Shown here piece by piece: positions 43,601 to 52,300 of a stretch of DNA of 64,000 nucleotides; the first letter of the stretch is position 1, and every line of letters starts with the position of its first letter. This stretch comes from an uncultured Bacteroidota bacterium (GTDB lineage Bacteria > Bacteroidota > Bacteroidia > Bacteroidales > UBA12481): contig CAINOB010000002.1 in NCBI GenBank assembly GCA_903851365.1, positions 138,051-202,050 on the forward strand. Reading direction: 5' to 3'. Both the position numbers and the translations under genes were made by a program. The notes under the pieces are model-generated. The model was not told the DNA's origin, ran no database searches, and was given only the letters and a program-made list of their open reading frames with translations.

Positions 43601-44164
43601 TATCGACCAGTCGTTCCATTTATCCCAGTAACGTATGATCTGGGCCATTGCGACAGCCACACAGCCCACCAGGGTGCGATTGTTCTGCTCGGCAACTCCG
43701 GGATCAACCGGACAAAGATAGTTGTAGGGCCAGCCCTGGCCCCAGCTGGTTTTGATCAGCGGTTCGATGGCATATCGGCCGGTTTTGAGCGACGAACCGA
43801 TTTTTCCCGGAGCATAGCCGGGTATTTCAGTATTATTGGCCAGTGAGTTGGCCAGCGTGATCAGGAATCCTGTGGTGTCGGCATCAAATGAAAAATTATC
43901 GTCCCAGTCATATCCTACAATATCATACTTCTGACCCAGATCACGCAAAATGACAAACCCTCTCGGAGCGGTAAAGTTGTAAATAGTGAGATTCCGGTAA
44001 GTAAAACTGGTATCAATAGGTAAGAATTTCAGCGATCCCGACTGGCCCGGGTAATTGCTTTTGAAAAAGCTGACCGGCAGCGAGTCTTTTGATGACAGGC
44101 CCTGAGCCAGCAGGTTTAGGGTTACCATCAGGATAACCGATAGCGCAAAAATTCTCCGTTTCAT
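40676..44164 (-). CDS. C10 (streptopain-like) cysteine protease with leucine-rich repeats and T9SS tail
   Basis: The 1162-residue protein has a signal peptide (LLAQ cleavage) and a propeptide-like region. A C10 peptidase domain (about 110-325) has the nucleophile in LVGCVAVAMAQ (Cys168) and the catalytic His in YPGHAFVCDGYDG (His290), followed by FHFNLGWNG as in SpeB and interpain. A fibronectin-III-like segment, leucine-rich repeats (about 430-720) and beta-sandwich modules come next. The last 70 residues (QIRVFSVDGRQLF ... GRAFTRKIIRY) look like a type A T9SS sorting domain. It should be secreted or surface-attached and digest proteins; the repeats may provide binding. It is convergent with the csbD operon. 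Confidence 0.88.
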   Translation of the reverse strand: MKRRIFALSVILMVTLNLLAQGLSSKDSLPVSFFKSNYPGQSGSLKFLPIDTSFTYRNLTIYNFTAPRGFVILRDLGQKYDIVGYDWDDNFSFDADTTGFLITLANSLANNTEIPGYAPGKIGSSLKTGRYAIEPLIKTSWGQGWPYNYLCPVDPGVAEQNNRTLVGCVAVAMAQIIRYWDKWNDWSIYYSYDHATYGTLTCNAGHYNWDVFENTCTSVNTEVARLLSDCGILVNMNYSRTGSGAQSLDAAKRFNEMYHTGYLNSTLQNEEEFFNNVSNYQPIYATYPGHAFVCDGYDGNGFYHFNLGWNGSSNGYYSLSSVVGQTLTSAIFNIYPDLASKPPRRLQKSTVSGGKLQISWTGPDQDRSSLTGYKIYLDDKYLTDASDTTFTHDCVYGDHYLKVSAQFTSGESRWIGPVSYYFDGNPITIPDATLRRALNTAIGISSSLVSTHVPTEGELSKVTKLSVTNTTDLSGLDHCLNLKQLYLYSTNTTKRLDMEQIRHCEDLSTLTIEKYALDNPSALSNLKKLNELRLVNNQLTNPDFLKSLTLITRLEILDNDLKDPGFLNSMQRVEWLTLKNCDISDFSMLENTYGFRTVDVSNNHITSLSWINKNNSLQTLNASNNSISGNVELSGLTILLTMDVSNNLMTGFQLTGSPAVQSLYLANNAITDIQQLLTDNPNLGILSVHHNKIRLLPGVSNQLTRMELQNNLITDITPIARYTLLTYLNLSSNQIVDLQAIIENDYHKRLTVLNLLNNPISKETLLKVVPVIKVSGISYSLPAVYHPGSPCYLSPVSDTTMLDKKVRLAWQADFNNEGYHYHVFLSRESGAYTELASGITDHYLDYELAETGKYSWYVVSVKDTLSLQSCFSTFKIMNGFAIPFIDDFEVYTPNSTLCQQSPFWRINDPARDPAKDAAINATRAFDGVQSVKISGTADIIFPVSEFLKGSTSIEFKAMIEKSRKGFIQAIWSNKSVTSLYFYSEGVVDVYADNTLLRTLSYKSREWLTITVSFTEPSSYKVMIDNQVAAEGTIVNTAASGLATLRLGTADGPGYHLSVPVVFYVDSFTVKSGLLLSDNSQALSTKFPGLITVQQGNIHITNMDPSIQQIRVFSVDGRQLFNQHFSNENPGDLMIRITGKDNMLLVMIVDSQGRAFTRKIIRY

Positions 44165-44235
44165 GAAATTGGTAAATCTGGGACCATAAAGTTAAACTAA
44201 TTGTTAGTTTTAGGTGATCAACTGATTCATGTGTA

Positions 44236-45486
44236 ATGCGTATTCTCCGAATTTTTAAAAGCCTTTATGTCCAGGTTATCACGGCAATTATTATCGGTAT
44301 TGTCATAGGATCGCTGTATCCCGAATTTGCCACGAAGCTGAAACCCCTGGGTGATGGATTTATAAAATTGGTGAAAATGATGATTGCACCGGTCATTTTC
44401 TGTACGATCGTCAACGGCATTGCAGGAATGCAAAACACCAAAAAGGTGGGAAGGGTGGGGCTCAAGGCGATCATCTATTTTGAGGTGATAACTACCCTGG
44501 CGCTCATCATCGGATTGACGGTGATAAATATTTTAAAGCCCGGGAAAGGGATGAATATTGATCCGTCGACGCTCGATGCCCAATCAGTTGCCAACTATGT
44601 TACACAGGGCAAATCGACCAATGTTGTTGATTTTTTGTTGCATATCATACCTGATAATATTGTGAATGCTCTGGCTACGGGCGACATATTACAGGTACTC
44701 TTGTTTTCCATTTTATTCGGCCTGGCACTATCCAGAATAGGTGAAAAAGCGAAGCCTCTGATGACCGGGATTAAGTCATTGGAAGCCGGCTTGTTTGCAG
44801 TCATCAATATTATTATGAAGGTCGCTCCGATTGGGGCTTTCGGAGCGATGGCCTTTACGATCGGGAAATATGGCCTTGGATCGCTGGCTTCGCTCGGCCA
44901 GCTGATGATATCGTTTTACACTACATGTATATTATTCATCATTATAGTGTTAGGGGGAGTGCTCCGATATTTTGGATTTAATATTTTCCGTTTGCTTGGG
45001 TTTATCAAGGAAGAGATTCTCATTGTTCTTGGAACCTCCTCTTCGGAAGCAGCATTGCCCAGCCTGATGGCCAAACTGCAAAAGGGGGGATGTTCAGAAT
45101 CAGTGGTAGGGCTGGTAGTTCCCACCGGCTATTCATTTAACCTCGATGGCACCTCAGTTTACCTGACCATGGCAGTAGTTTTCCTGGCTCAGGCCACCAA
45201 CACCCCGTTGACCATTTCTCATCAAATCACCCTTTTGCTGGTATTGTTACTTGTTTCGAAAGGTGCGGCGGGAGTAACAGGCAGCGGATTTATTACCCTC
45301 GCTGCAGTTCTGCCGACAGTCGGAAATATCCCTGTTGCCGCTATAGCCATAATCCTGGGGATCGATAGGTTCATGAGCGAAGCCAGGGCAATCACTAACC
45401 TGATTGGCAACTCCGTAGCTACGGTAGTAATTGCCAAATGGGAAAAAGAGATTGATATGGACGTTGCAAAAAGGGTAATCGGCTAA
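44236..45486 (+). CDS. DctA-type dicarboxylate:cation symporter
   Basis: A 416-residue inner-membrane transporter of the dicarboxylate/amino-acid:cation symporter family (DAACS). Signatures are the hairpin [13 protein letters not shown], the [10 protein letters not shown] motif of helix 7, [13 protein letters not shown] of the second hairpin and [26 protein letters not shown] of helix 8, which is the DctA-like pattern (C4-dicarboxylates) and not the glutamate one. Length is normal (about 420). It is divergent from the protease gene by 70 bp and converges with the next gene with a 4-bp overlap. Confidence 0.92.
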   Translation: MRILRIFKSLYVQVITAIIIGIVIGSLYPEFATKLKPLGDGFIKLVKMMIAPVIFCTIVNGIAGMQNTKKVGRVGLKAIIYFEVITTLALIIGLTVINILKPGKGMNIDPSTLDAQSVANYVTQGKSTNVVDFLLHIIPDNIVNALATGDILQVLLFSILFGLALSRIGEKAKPLMTGIKSLEAGLFAVINIIMKVAPIGAFGAMAFTIGKYGLGSLASLGQLMISFYTTCILFIIIVLGGVLRYFGFNIFRLLGFIKEEILIVLGTSSSEAALPSLMAKLQKGGCSESVVGLVVPTGYSFNLDGTSVYLTMAVVFLAQATNTPLTISHQITLLLVLLLVSKGAAGVTGSGFITLAAVLPTVGNIPVAAIAIILGIDRFMSEARAITNLIGNSVATVVIAKWEKEIDMDVAKRVIG

Positions 45487-46112
45487 AATAGCCAGATGGC
45501 CTTGTTAATATAGGTGGATAAAATTCCTTGTTCCAGTATAAACGCGGCAACATCGGCTCTTGAAATTTTTGTGTTTCCGGTCATCTTGGTGAATTCGGTA
45601 CCGAACCTGAACTTGCCGGTTTTTTCGCCGTTCGAGAGAGTTCCCGGCCGAACAATCGTCCACTGAAGGCTGCTGGCTGCAATATGTTTTTCATTCTGAG
45701 TATGATCAGCCAAAGGTATACGCAGTAATATTCCAACGACAAGCAGCCTGATGAAAGGGCCCATGTAATAACGGCTGTCGCCGGCACCTACACTCGACAT
45801 ATACAGAAACCGCTTAACACCGGCGCTCTCCATGGCGGTAACAATATTGCTGATGCCGCTGGTGATCTCGGGGTTACGTTTGCTCAGCGAATTACCGCCC
45901 AGGGTTGAAATGCAAACATCGGCGCCTGTAATAGCCTGCCCGAGTTTTGCCGTATCATTCAGCTGTCCGGTGACGACAGTCAATCCTTTGCGGCCTTCCT
46001 CAAATGCTCCTTCACGCCTTACATACACTGTAACTTCATGTCCCAATCCCAATGCCTGTTCAACCAGCAGCCTGCCGGTTTGGCCACTAGCTCCAAAAAC
46101 TACCAGTTTCAT
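45483..46112 (-). CDS. NAD(P)-binding atypical short-chain dehydrogenase
   Basis: The 209-residue cytosolic Rossmann protein has [13 protein letters not shown] (glycine-rich NAD(P) loop at residues 4-13) and a YVRR segment whose arginines suggest NADPH. ISTLGG and [12 protein letters not shown] strands and a late [13 protein letters not shown] motif are also present, as in the SDR_a5/biliverdin-reductase-B-like NAD(P)H-binding group. The Tyr-x3-Lys catalytic pair is absent or degenerate. Substrate unknown. It overlaps dctA by 4 bp at the 3' ends and is divergent from the radical SAM gene. Confidence 0.85.
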   Translation of the reverse strand: MKLVVFGASGQTGRLLVEQALGLGHEVTVYVRREGAFEEGRKGLTVVTGQLNDTAKLGQAITGADVCISTLGGNSLSKRNPEITSGISNIVTAMESAGVKRFLYMSSVGAGDSRYYMGPFIRLLVVGILLRIPLADHTQNEKHIAASSLQWTIVRPGTLSNGEKTGKFRFGTEFTKMTGNTKISRADVAAFILEQGILSTYINKAIWLF

Positions 46113-46134
46113 ATTGATTTTGAATAATTATAAA

Positions 46135-46142
46135 CAAATATA
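46135..46142 (-). promoter_or_regulatory. -7 promoter box of the SDR-like gene
   Basis: Minus-strand TATATTTG fits TAnnTTTG exactly, 22 bp before the start at 46112, back-to-back with the box at 46157. Confidence 0.45.
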
Positions 46143-46156
46143 GGTCTAAATCAACT

Positions 46157-46164
46157 TATATTTG
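46157..46164 (+). promoter_or_regulatory. -7 promoter box of the radical SAM/kdu operon
   Basis: TATATTTG fits TAnnTTTG, 10 bp before the ATG at 46175; the leader would be only a few bases. The region is AT-rich, so chance matches are possible. Confidence 0.4.
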
Positions 46165-46174
46165 TTTTATCCAG

Positions 46175-47683
46175 ATGAACATACTTCTAGTATATCCAGA
46201 GATGCCCGATACTTTCTATGCGATGAAGCATATGCTGCGCATGTCGGGTAAAAAAGCTGTGTATCCGCCCTTGGGATTGATGACGGTGGCCTCATTATTA
46301 CCTGAGGATTGGTCCAGTAAGTTGGTTGATCTGAATGTGGCCCCTTTAAAGAAAAAAGATCTGGAATGGGCGGATTTTGTATTCTTATCTGCCATGAACG
46401 TGCAGGAAAATTCAGTGAGGGAAATAATTGAGTTATGTAAAAATTCAGGGGTCAGAATTGTTGCCGGCGGCACCCTTTTCACTCATGAGCATGAACGCTT
46501 TCCGGGCATCGATGTTTTTGTCCTGAATGAGGCTGAAATCACTCTGCCCCAGTTTTTGGAAGATCTGGCCAACGATGTGATCAAACCCATCTACCGTTCC
46601 CCTGAATTTGCAGAAATTACCCGGTCGCCTGTCCCTTCTTACGATCTGGTGAATATTGACGATTATCTTTATTCGATCTTACAGTACTCCAGAGGATGTC
46701 CTCATAAGTGCGATTTTTGCGATGTTACCACGTTGTATGGGCGAAAGCCGAGAATCAAAAAAACATCGCGTATTATTGAAGAACTGAATGCTATTATTGA
46801 TCAGGGAACAGTCAGGCTGGTCCTTTTTGCAGACGATAACCTGATAGGAAACAAACGAATACTGAAGGAAGAATTGCTGCCTGCAATCATTGCCTGGAGA
46901 CGCGAGAAATTGCCTCCTTTCTTTTTTGCTACCCAGCTGACCATTGATTTGGCTGACGATGATGAGCTCATTTCTATGATGCTCGACGCTGGATTCAGGC
47001 AGATATTTATCGGCGTAGAAACTCCCGATGAAGCAAGCCTCATGGGATCGGGAAAAAAGCAAAATCTCAGGCGCGACCAACTGGCAGATATACACAAGTT
47101 GCATAGATCAGGATTTTATGTTGCCGGTGGTTTTATTGTCGGATTTGATACGGATACGCCCTCGATATTTCAGCGACAGGCAGAATTCATTCAGCAGAGC
47201 GGCATACCATTGCCAATTGTCAACTTGCTGAAAGCCCCTCCCGGCACTGAATTATACAGACGCATGGAAAAGGAGGGCCGCCTGAAGGACCTATTTGCTT
47301 TCTCAGAAGCTGAAAGCAATATCAGACCGGTCATGCATGAAAACTTATTGCAGGAGGGTTTTGAGGAGCTCATGGAAAATATTTACCATCCTCGTAATTC
47401 CTGTCAGAGGCTCATCACATTTTTCAGCACTTACCAGTACCCCAGGCCCTTCATAAAAATTCCTGCAAAAGTTACTCTCAGGGATCTATTGTTGGTAGGC
47501 AGGGTATTAATTCTGCTGGGAATTAAGGATCCTTACCGGCGATACTTCTGGAAACTATTGTTCTGGCTGGTAGCCCATAATTACAAATACCTGGATATGG
47601 GTCTGTTTTACGGCATCATGATGTACCAGATGCATCAGACTTCCCTGCATTTAATGCGCGCAAATGCTAATTTTAGAATTTAA
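46175..47683 (+). CDS. B12-binding-domain radical SAM protein
   Basis: The 502-residue enzyme begins with a cobalamin-binding-like Rossmann domain (MNILLVYPEMPDTFY ... IVAGGTLFT, about 1-130). A radical SAM core follows with the [4Fe-4S] motif CPHKCDFC (Cys175, Cys179, Cys182), then FADDNL, GVETPDEASL and GGFIVGFDTD. The C-terminal about 120 residues resemble the DUF4070 region of this group. Members methylate or rearrange diverse substrates, so a specific reaction cannot be assigned. It begins an apparent operon: kduI follows after 10 bp, then a KduD-like gene and the glycosidase fusion. That link is unusual for the family. Confidence 0.9.
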   Translation: MNILLVYPEMPDTFYAMKHMLRMSGKKAVYPPLGLMTVASLLPEDWSSKLVDLNVAPLKKKDLEWADFVFLSAMNVQENSVREIIELCKNSGVRIVAGGTLFTHEHERFPGIDVFVLNEAEITLPQFLEDLANDVIKPIYRSPEFAEITRSPVPSYDLVNIDDYLYSILQYSRGCPHKCDFCDVTTLYGRKPRIKKTSRIIEELNAIIDQGTVRLVLFADDNLIGNKRILKEELLPAIIAWRREKLPPFFFATQLTIDLADDDELISMMLDAGFRQIFIGVETPDEASLMGSGKKQNLRRDQLADIHKLHRSGFYVAGGFIVGFDTDTPSIFQRQAEFIQQSGIPLPIVNLLKAPPGTELYRRMEKEGRLKDLFAFSEAESNIRPVMHENLLQEGFEELMENIYHPRNSCQRLITFFSTYQYPRPFIKIPAKVTLRDLLLVGRVLILLGIKDPYRRYFWKLLFWLVAHNYKYLDMGLFYGIMMYQMHQTSLHLMRANANFRI

Positions 47684-47693
47684 AAGATATAAA

Positions 47694-48536
47694 ATGACAA
47701 CCACTTGTATTACCCGTTATACTGTACATCCTTCAGATTTTAAAAAATATGATACCCAGCGGATTCGCGATGAGTTTCTGGTAGATCCGGTGATGGAGAA
47801 TGATAGGATCCACCTGGTTTATTCCCATTTCGACCGGTTTATCGTTGGTGGAGCAGTTCCGGTAAGCGGGCCCCTGCCGCTGAAAGCAGTTAATCAGCTT
47901 AAATCGGAATATTTTCTGGAACGCCGTGAGCTGGGAATTATCAATGTCGGCGGACTGGGTCGTGTGATTACCGATAATGAAACTTTCGAACTTCAATATA
48001 AGGAAGCCCTGTATATTGGAAGAGGAACGAAGACTGTGGTTTTTGAGTCGGCCGATGCCTCGCGTCCTGCCCATTTTTATCTGAATTCAACTCCTGCCCA
48101 TCATAATTATCCCTCAAAACTGGTGCGCCAGAATGATGCCAATGTGCTGCAGCTCGGGAGCAAAAAAACATCAAACGAAAGATGTGTTAACCAATTGATT
48201 ATACAGGAGGTGGTACAAACGTGCCAGCTTCAGATGGGCCTGACTGAGCTGAAACCCGGAAGCGTATGGAACACTATGCCGGCTCATACCCACGAGCGGC
48301 GCATGGAAACCTATTTTTACTTTGAAGTTCCGGATTGGCAGGCCATTTGCCATTTTATGGGCGAACCCCAGGAAACCCGCCACCTATTCATGAAAAATGA
48401 ACAGGCTGTAATTTCACCGTCCTGGAGTATCCACAGTGCAGCGGGAACCACGAATTACTGCTTTATCTGGGGAATGGCCGGCGAGAACCTCGATTATACC
48501 GATATGGATCCTGCGCCTGCAGATCAGCTCAGGTAA
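47694..48536 (+). CDS. kduI: 5-keto 4-deoxyuronate isomerase (4-deoxy-L-threo-5-hexosulose-uronate ketol-isomerase)
   Basis: KduI converts the open-chain product of unsaturated uronates (5-keto-4-deoxyuronate) to 2,5-diketo-3-deoxygluconate. The 280-residue cupin protein has the zinc ligands His198 and His200 (MPAHTHERR), Glu205 and His247 (WSIHSA), each offset by two from E. coli His196/His198/Glu203/His245. The N-terminal half carries the typical LGIINVGG and EALYIGRGT segments. The open frame begins at 47664, but ATG 47694 is right for family length and lies 10 bp after the radical SAM stop. The SDR next to it matches the expected following step. Confidence 0.96.
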   Translation: MTTTCITRYTVHPSDFKKYDTQRIRDEFLVDPVMENDRIHLVYSHFDRFIVGGAVPVSGPLPLKAVNQLKSEYFLERRELGIINVGGLGRVITDNETFELQYKEALYIGRGTKTVVFESADASRPAHFYLNSTPAHHNYPSKLVRQNDANVLQLGSKKTSNERCVNQLIIQEVVQTCQLQMGLTELKPGSVWNTMPAHTHERRMETYFYFEVPDWQAICHFMGEPQETRHLFMKNEQAVISPSWSIHSAAGTTNYCFIWGMAGENLDYTDMDPAPADQLR

Positions 48537-48575
48537 AGCCGTCATTAATATTTATAGGATTTAAGAAACAGAATC

Positions 48576-49373
48576 ATGAGCGCGGAATTATTTGATTTAA
48601 GCGGCAAAGTTGCCCTCGTTACCGGCGGTACCCATGGTATCGGTCTGGCCATAGGTAAAACACTGGCAAAAGCCGGTGCCAGGGTATGCGTGAATGCACG
48701 TTCGGAGGAGAAACTTGCCTTCTGCCGCGAACAGTACAAATCCGCGGGACTGGATGTTTTTACCCTAATATTCGACGTTTGTAACGAAAAAGCAGTGGAT
48801 CAGGGTATTTCCCTGATAGAGAAGGAAATGGGCCCGGTGGATATCCTCGTTAATAATGCCGGAATTATCAAAAGAATTCCCATACTGGAGATGGAAATAT
48901 CAGAATTTAAAGAGGTTATTGATGTAGATCTCGTAGCTCCGCTGATTCTGGCTAAAAGGGTGGCTCCGGGGATGATAGCCCGGCGAAGCGGAAAAATCAT
49001 CAACATTTGCTCCATGATGAGCGTCTACGGCCGGAATACCGTATCGGCCTATGCATCGGCAAAGGGCGGCCTGAAACTCCTGACCCAGAATATGTGCTGC
49101 GAATGGGCAAAATATAATATGCAGATCAACGGCATCGGACCGGGATACATAGCTACCGACATAACGGCTTCAATCCGTGAGGGGAACCATCCGTTCAACG
49201 ACCTGGTAATGACCCGTACGCCGGCAGGCCGCTGGGGTGAACCGGAAGATGTGGGTAATGCAGCTCTCTTTCTGGCCTCCAGGGCAAGCGATTTTGTGAA
49301 CGGCCATATTTTGTATGTGGATGGGGGCATACTCGCAAACTTTGGCTATGTGAAAGGGGAAAATAATGTATAA
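48576..49373 (+). CDS. SDR dehydrogenase, KduD/gluconate 5-dehydrogenase-like
   Basis: The 265-residue classical short-chain dehydrogenase has TGGTHGIG (16-23), NNAG (93-96) and the catalytic Ser146, Tyr159 and Lys163. Opening with LFDLSGKVALVTGG and the MxxEWAKYNMQINGIGPGYIATDIT region places it near KduD and gluconate 5-dehydrogenase. Given kduI just upstream, reduction of 2,5-diketo-3-deoxygluconate to 2-keto-3-deoxygluconate is the likely role; Bacteroidota genomes often annotate it as gluconate 5-dehydrogenase. Its end overlaps the start of the glycosidase fusion gene by 8 bp, so both are translated from one message. Confidence 0.88.
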   Translation: MSAELFDLSGKVALVTGGTHGIGLAIGKTLAKAGARVCVNARSEEKLAFCREQYKSAGLDVFTLIFDVCNEKAVDQGISLIEKEMGPVDILVNNAGIIKRIPILEMEISEFKEVIDVDLVAPLILAKRVAPGMIARRSGKIINICSMMSVYGRNTVSAYASAKGGLKLLTQNMCCEWAKYNMQINGIGPGYIATDITASIREGNHPFNDLVMTRTPAGRWGEPEDVGNAALFLASRASDFVNGHILYVDGGILANFGYVKGENNV

Positions 49374-52300
49374 ACTGTTATTGCTCCTTGCTCTCTGTGT
49401 AGGCTCTTTATTGACTTGTGAGGCTAAATCGTCCTTTATTCTGAAGAACGATTTACCCATCGACCGGACCAATGAACCCTTCGTTTTCAGCCGCGGGGAA
49501 TTTGAGCATCGCTTTGGTGCAGGTAAAGCTGGGGAGGTTCCGTTATTGGTTACCCAGGGCAAACTGATCAATACCCAGACTGATGATCTCAACGGAGACG
49601 GAAAGTGGGATGAGTTGGCGTTTACCGTGGATATAAAAGCGGGTTCGAGCCTGAAATTGTATGGGGTCTGGATAAATGAGAAGAAGGTGCCAAAATTTGA
49701 GAAAAGAACGCAGGTTTATCTGGGGGAGGAAAATAAAAACGGCGGGTTTACGGAAGTCACTGAGGCTGATGCCCCCGTGGGATTGGCCGGATTTCCCACA
49801 CATTATCAATCCGAAGGTATTGGCTGGGAAAATGATAAGATGGCCTTCCGCATTTACTTCGATTGCCGCAATACCAAGGACCTTTTCGGCAAACTGATCC
49901 CCGACCTGATTCTCAAAAAGGCAGGCTCACCCACTGAGCCAACCTACCACGAGCTGGCCCCCTGGGGAATGGATATTCTGCATTGCGGCAGTTCGCTCGG
50001 TGCCGGCAGCCTGGCCCTGGTGGAAGGGGATTCCCTGTACCGACTTGGATCCACGCCTGGGTATCATTACAAAAAGATCACCGAAGGACCGGTGCGCACG
50101 ATTTTCGAGCTGACCTACAAAGGTTGGGAAGTGAATGGCAATAAATATGAAGCGACTGAGAGAATCACCCTATGGATTGGTAAATATTGGTTTCAATCCG
50201 AAGTCAGAATACATGATTTCATCGGCGAGAAACAGGTGGCCACCGGGATAACCACCACAAAGCTTGACCGCGATCCTTTGCAATTTCAGGCAAACTCGGA
50301 TTATACAGCAATTCTCACTCATGGAAAGCAGTCGCTCAATAACGATATCCTGGCCATGGCCGTATTGGCTCCTACCAAGGAGGTTCGCAAAATTAGCCGC
50401 ACCGCAAATACCGATTTTTATAAGCTGGGATATCAAACGGTACCCGCTAAAAGCTTCAGCCAGGTGATTTCTGAGACTTACTATCTGAGCCAGAAAATCA
50501 AGACTGAGTCACCCAGTGTTCACTATTTCTTTGCGATGTGGGGATTGGAAAATTCGAAGTGGAACGAGGTGGATTCAGTGAAGAAATATATCCGCGAGGA
50601 GGCCGAAAAACTGAGCCATCCGGTAACTATTGAACAGGGTAAACAAGAGAACGTTTTTAAGAAAAGTGTCATTAAAAAAAGGATGGAAACTGCAGCCATG
50701 TGGCAGCTGGCACATCCTAACCATGATTTGTGGGACTGGACCAACGGAGCATTTTTTGCCGGAATGATGGCAACCTATGAAACCACCGGATCGAAGAAGA
50801 TCTATCAGGCGATGCTCGATATGGGTAAGGCTAACGGCTGGAAACCGGGTAAACTTTGGTACCATGCTGATGACTATGCTATTTGCCAGACGTATATCGA
50901 TCTGTACAGGCTTGAAAAAGATCAGAAAATGATTCAGCCCACGATTGATTCTGTCAATAAAATGATGGATACTCCATATGCAATCAATGGTATCAGGAAA
51001 AATTTCTGGTGGTGGTGCGATGCCCTGTTTATGGCGCCTCCAACCCTGGTCAAGCTTGGAATGACGCTGGGCGATAAGCGCTATCTGGAGTTCAACGACA
51101 AACTGTTCCATGAAACGGTTGATCTTCTTTGGAACAAGGAGGAAAACCTGTTTGCCCGCGACCTGAGATTCGTTTGGGGATATCCGGAGAAAGACCTGAA
51201 AGAGAACAACGGGCAGAAGGTTTTCTGGAGCCGGGGAAATGGATGGGTCATGGGTGGTTTGGCGAGGATTCTGACTGAATTGCCTGCGAATTATCCTAAC
51301 CGCGGATTCTATCTGGATATCTTTAAAAAAATGGCCAAACGGATTGCTTCGCTGCAGCAGGCCGATGGTTTATGGAGAGTGAGCTTGCTGGATCCGGATT
51401 CTTATCCCGGCGGGGAAGCCAGCGGCTCAGGATTTTATTGCTATGCACTCGCCTGGGGAATCAATCACGGAATACTGGAAAGGGAGATCTATCTGCCGGT
51501 AGTGGAGAAAGCATGGACCGGGTTAAATTCTTTGCTTACCCCAGAGGGATATGTTGGCTGGGTACAACCCGTAGGTGCCGATCCGCAGAAGAATTACTCA
51601 TCGGCGAGCTGGGAAGTGTATGGCACAGGCGCCTTTCTTCTAGCTGGCAGCGAAGTGATAAAACTCAATGAAAACTTTACGCGCGGAAGTTTAGCCCTGA
51701 TTCCTGCACCTCAGAATTATGAGCTTGCTGACACTAAGCCATTCCGTTTTAGCTCTATCTGCCTGGAGAAAAACAGCATCGATTCTATTCCGGTAAGCCC
51801 GATAATTAATTCGGCCCGGATATTTTTCCCTGGATTAAAGGTTGATATCGCCAGGAAAACCCTTGGTAAGGATCAGCTAACCCTGATTTTCGCTTTCGAT
51901 AAATCTGTTGTTCATACCGAAGGTTACCGGTTGAAGTCAGAAAAAAAAAAGGTAATAATTTCAGCGTCAACTAAAAAAGGGCTGTTTTATGGCTTTCAGA
52001 CTTTACTGCAGCTGATCAGGAAAGAGGGATCGGAATACTCTGTTCCTGAGATCAGTATCGATGATTATCCCGCATTTGCCATCCGCGGGTTCATGCATGA
52101 TGTGGGAAGAAATTTCCAGACTATCGAGAGTCTAAAGCATCAGATGGATATCTGGGCATTCTATAAAATCAATGTTTTTCACTGGCACCTGACCGATAAT
52201 CCTGCCTGGCGAATTGAGTGCAAGGCCTATCCGCAATTGAATGATCCGCAGTTTCAGCAGCAGGGACGGGATGCAGGGAAGTTCTATACCTATGATGAAA

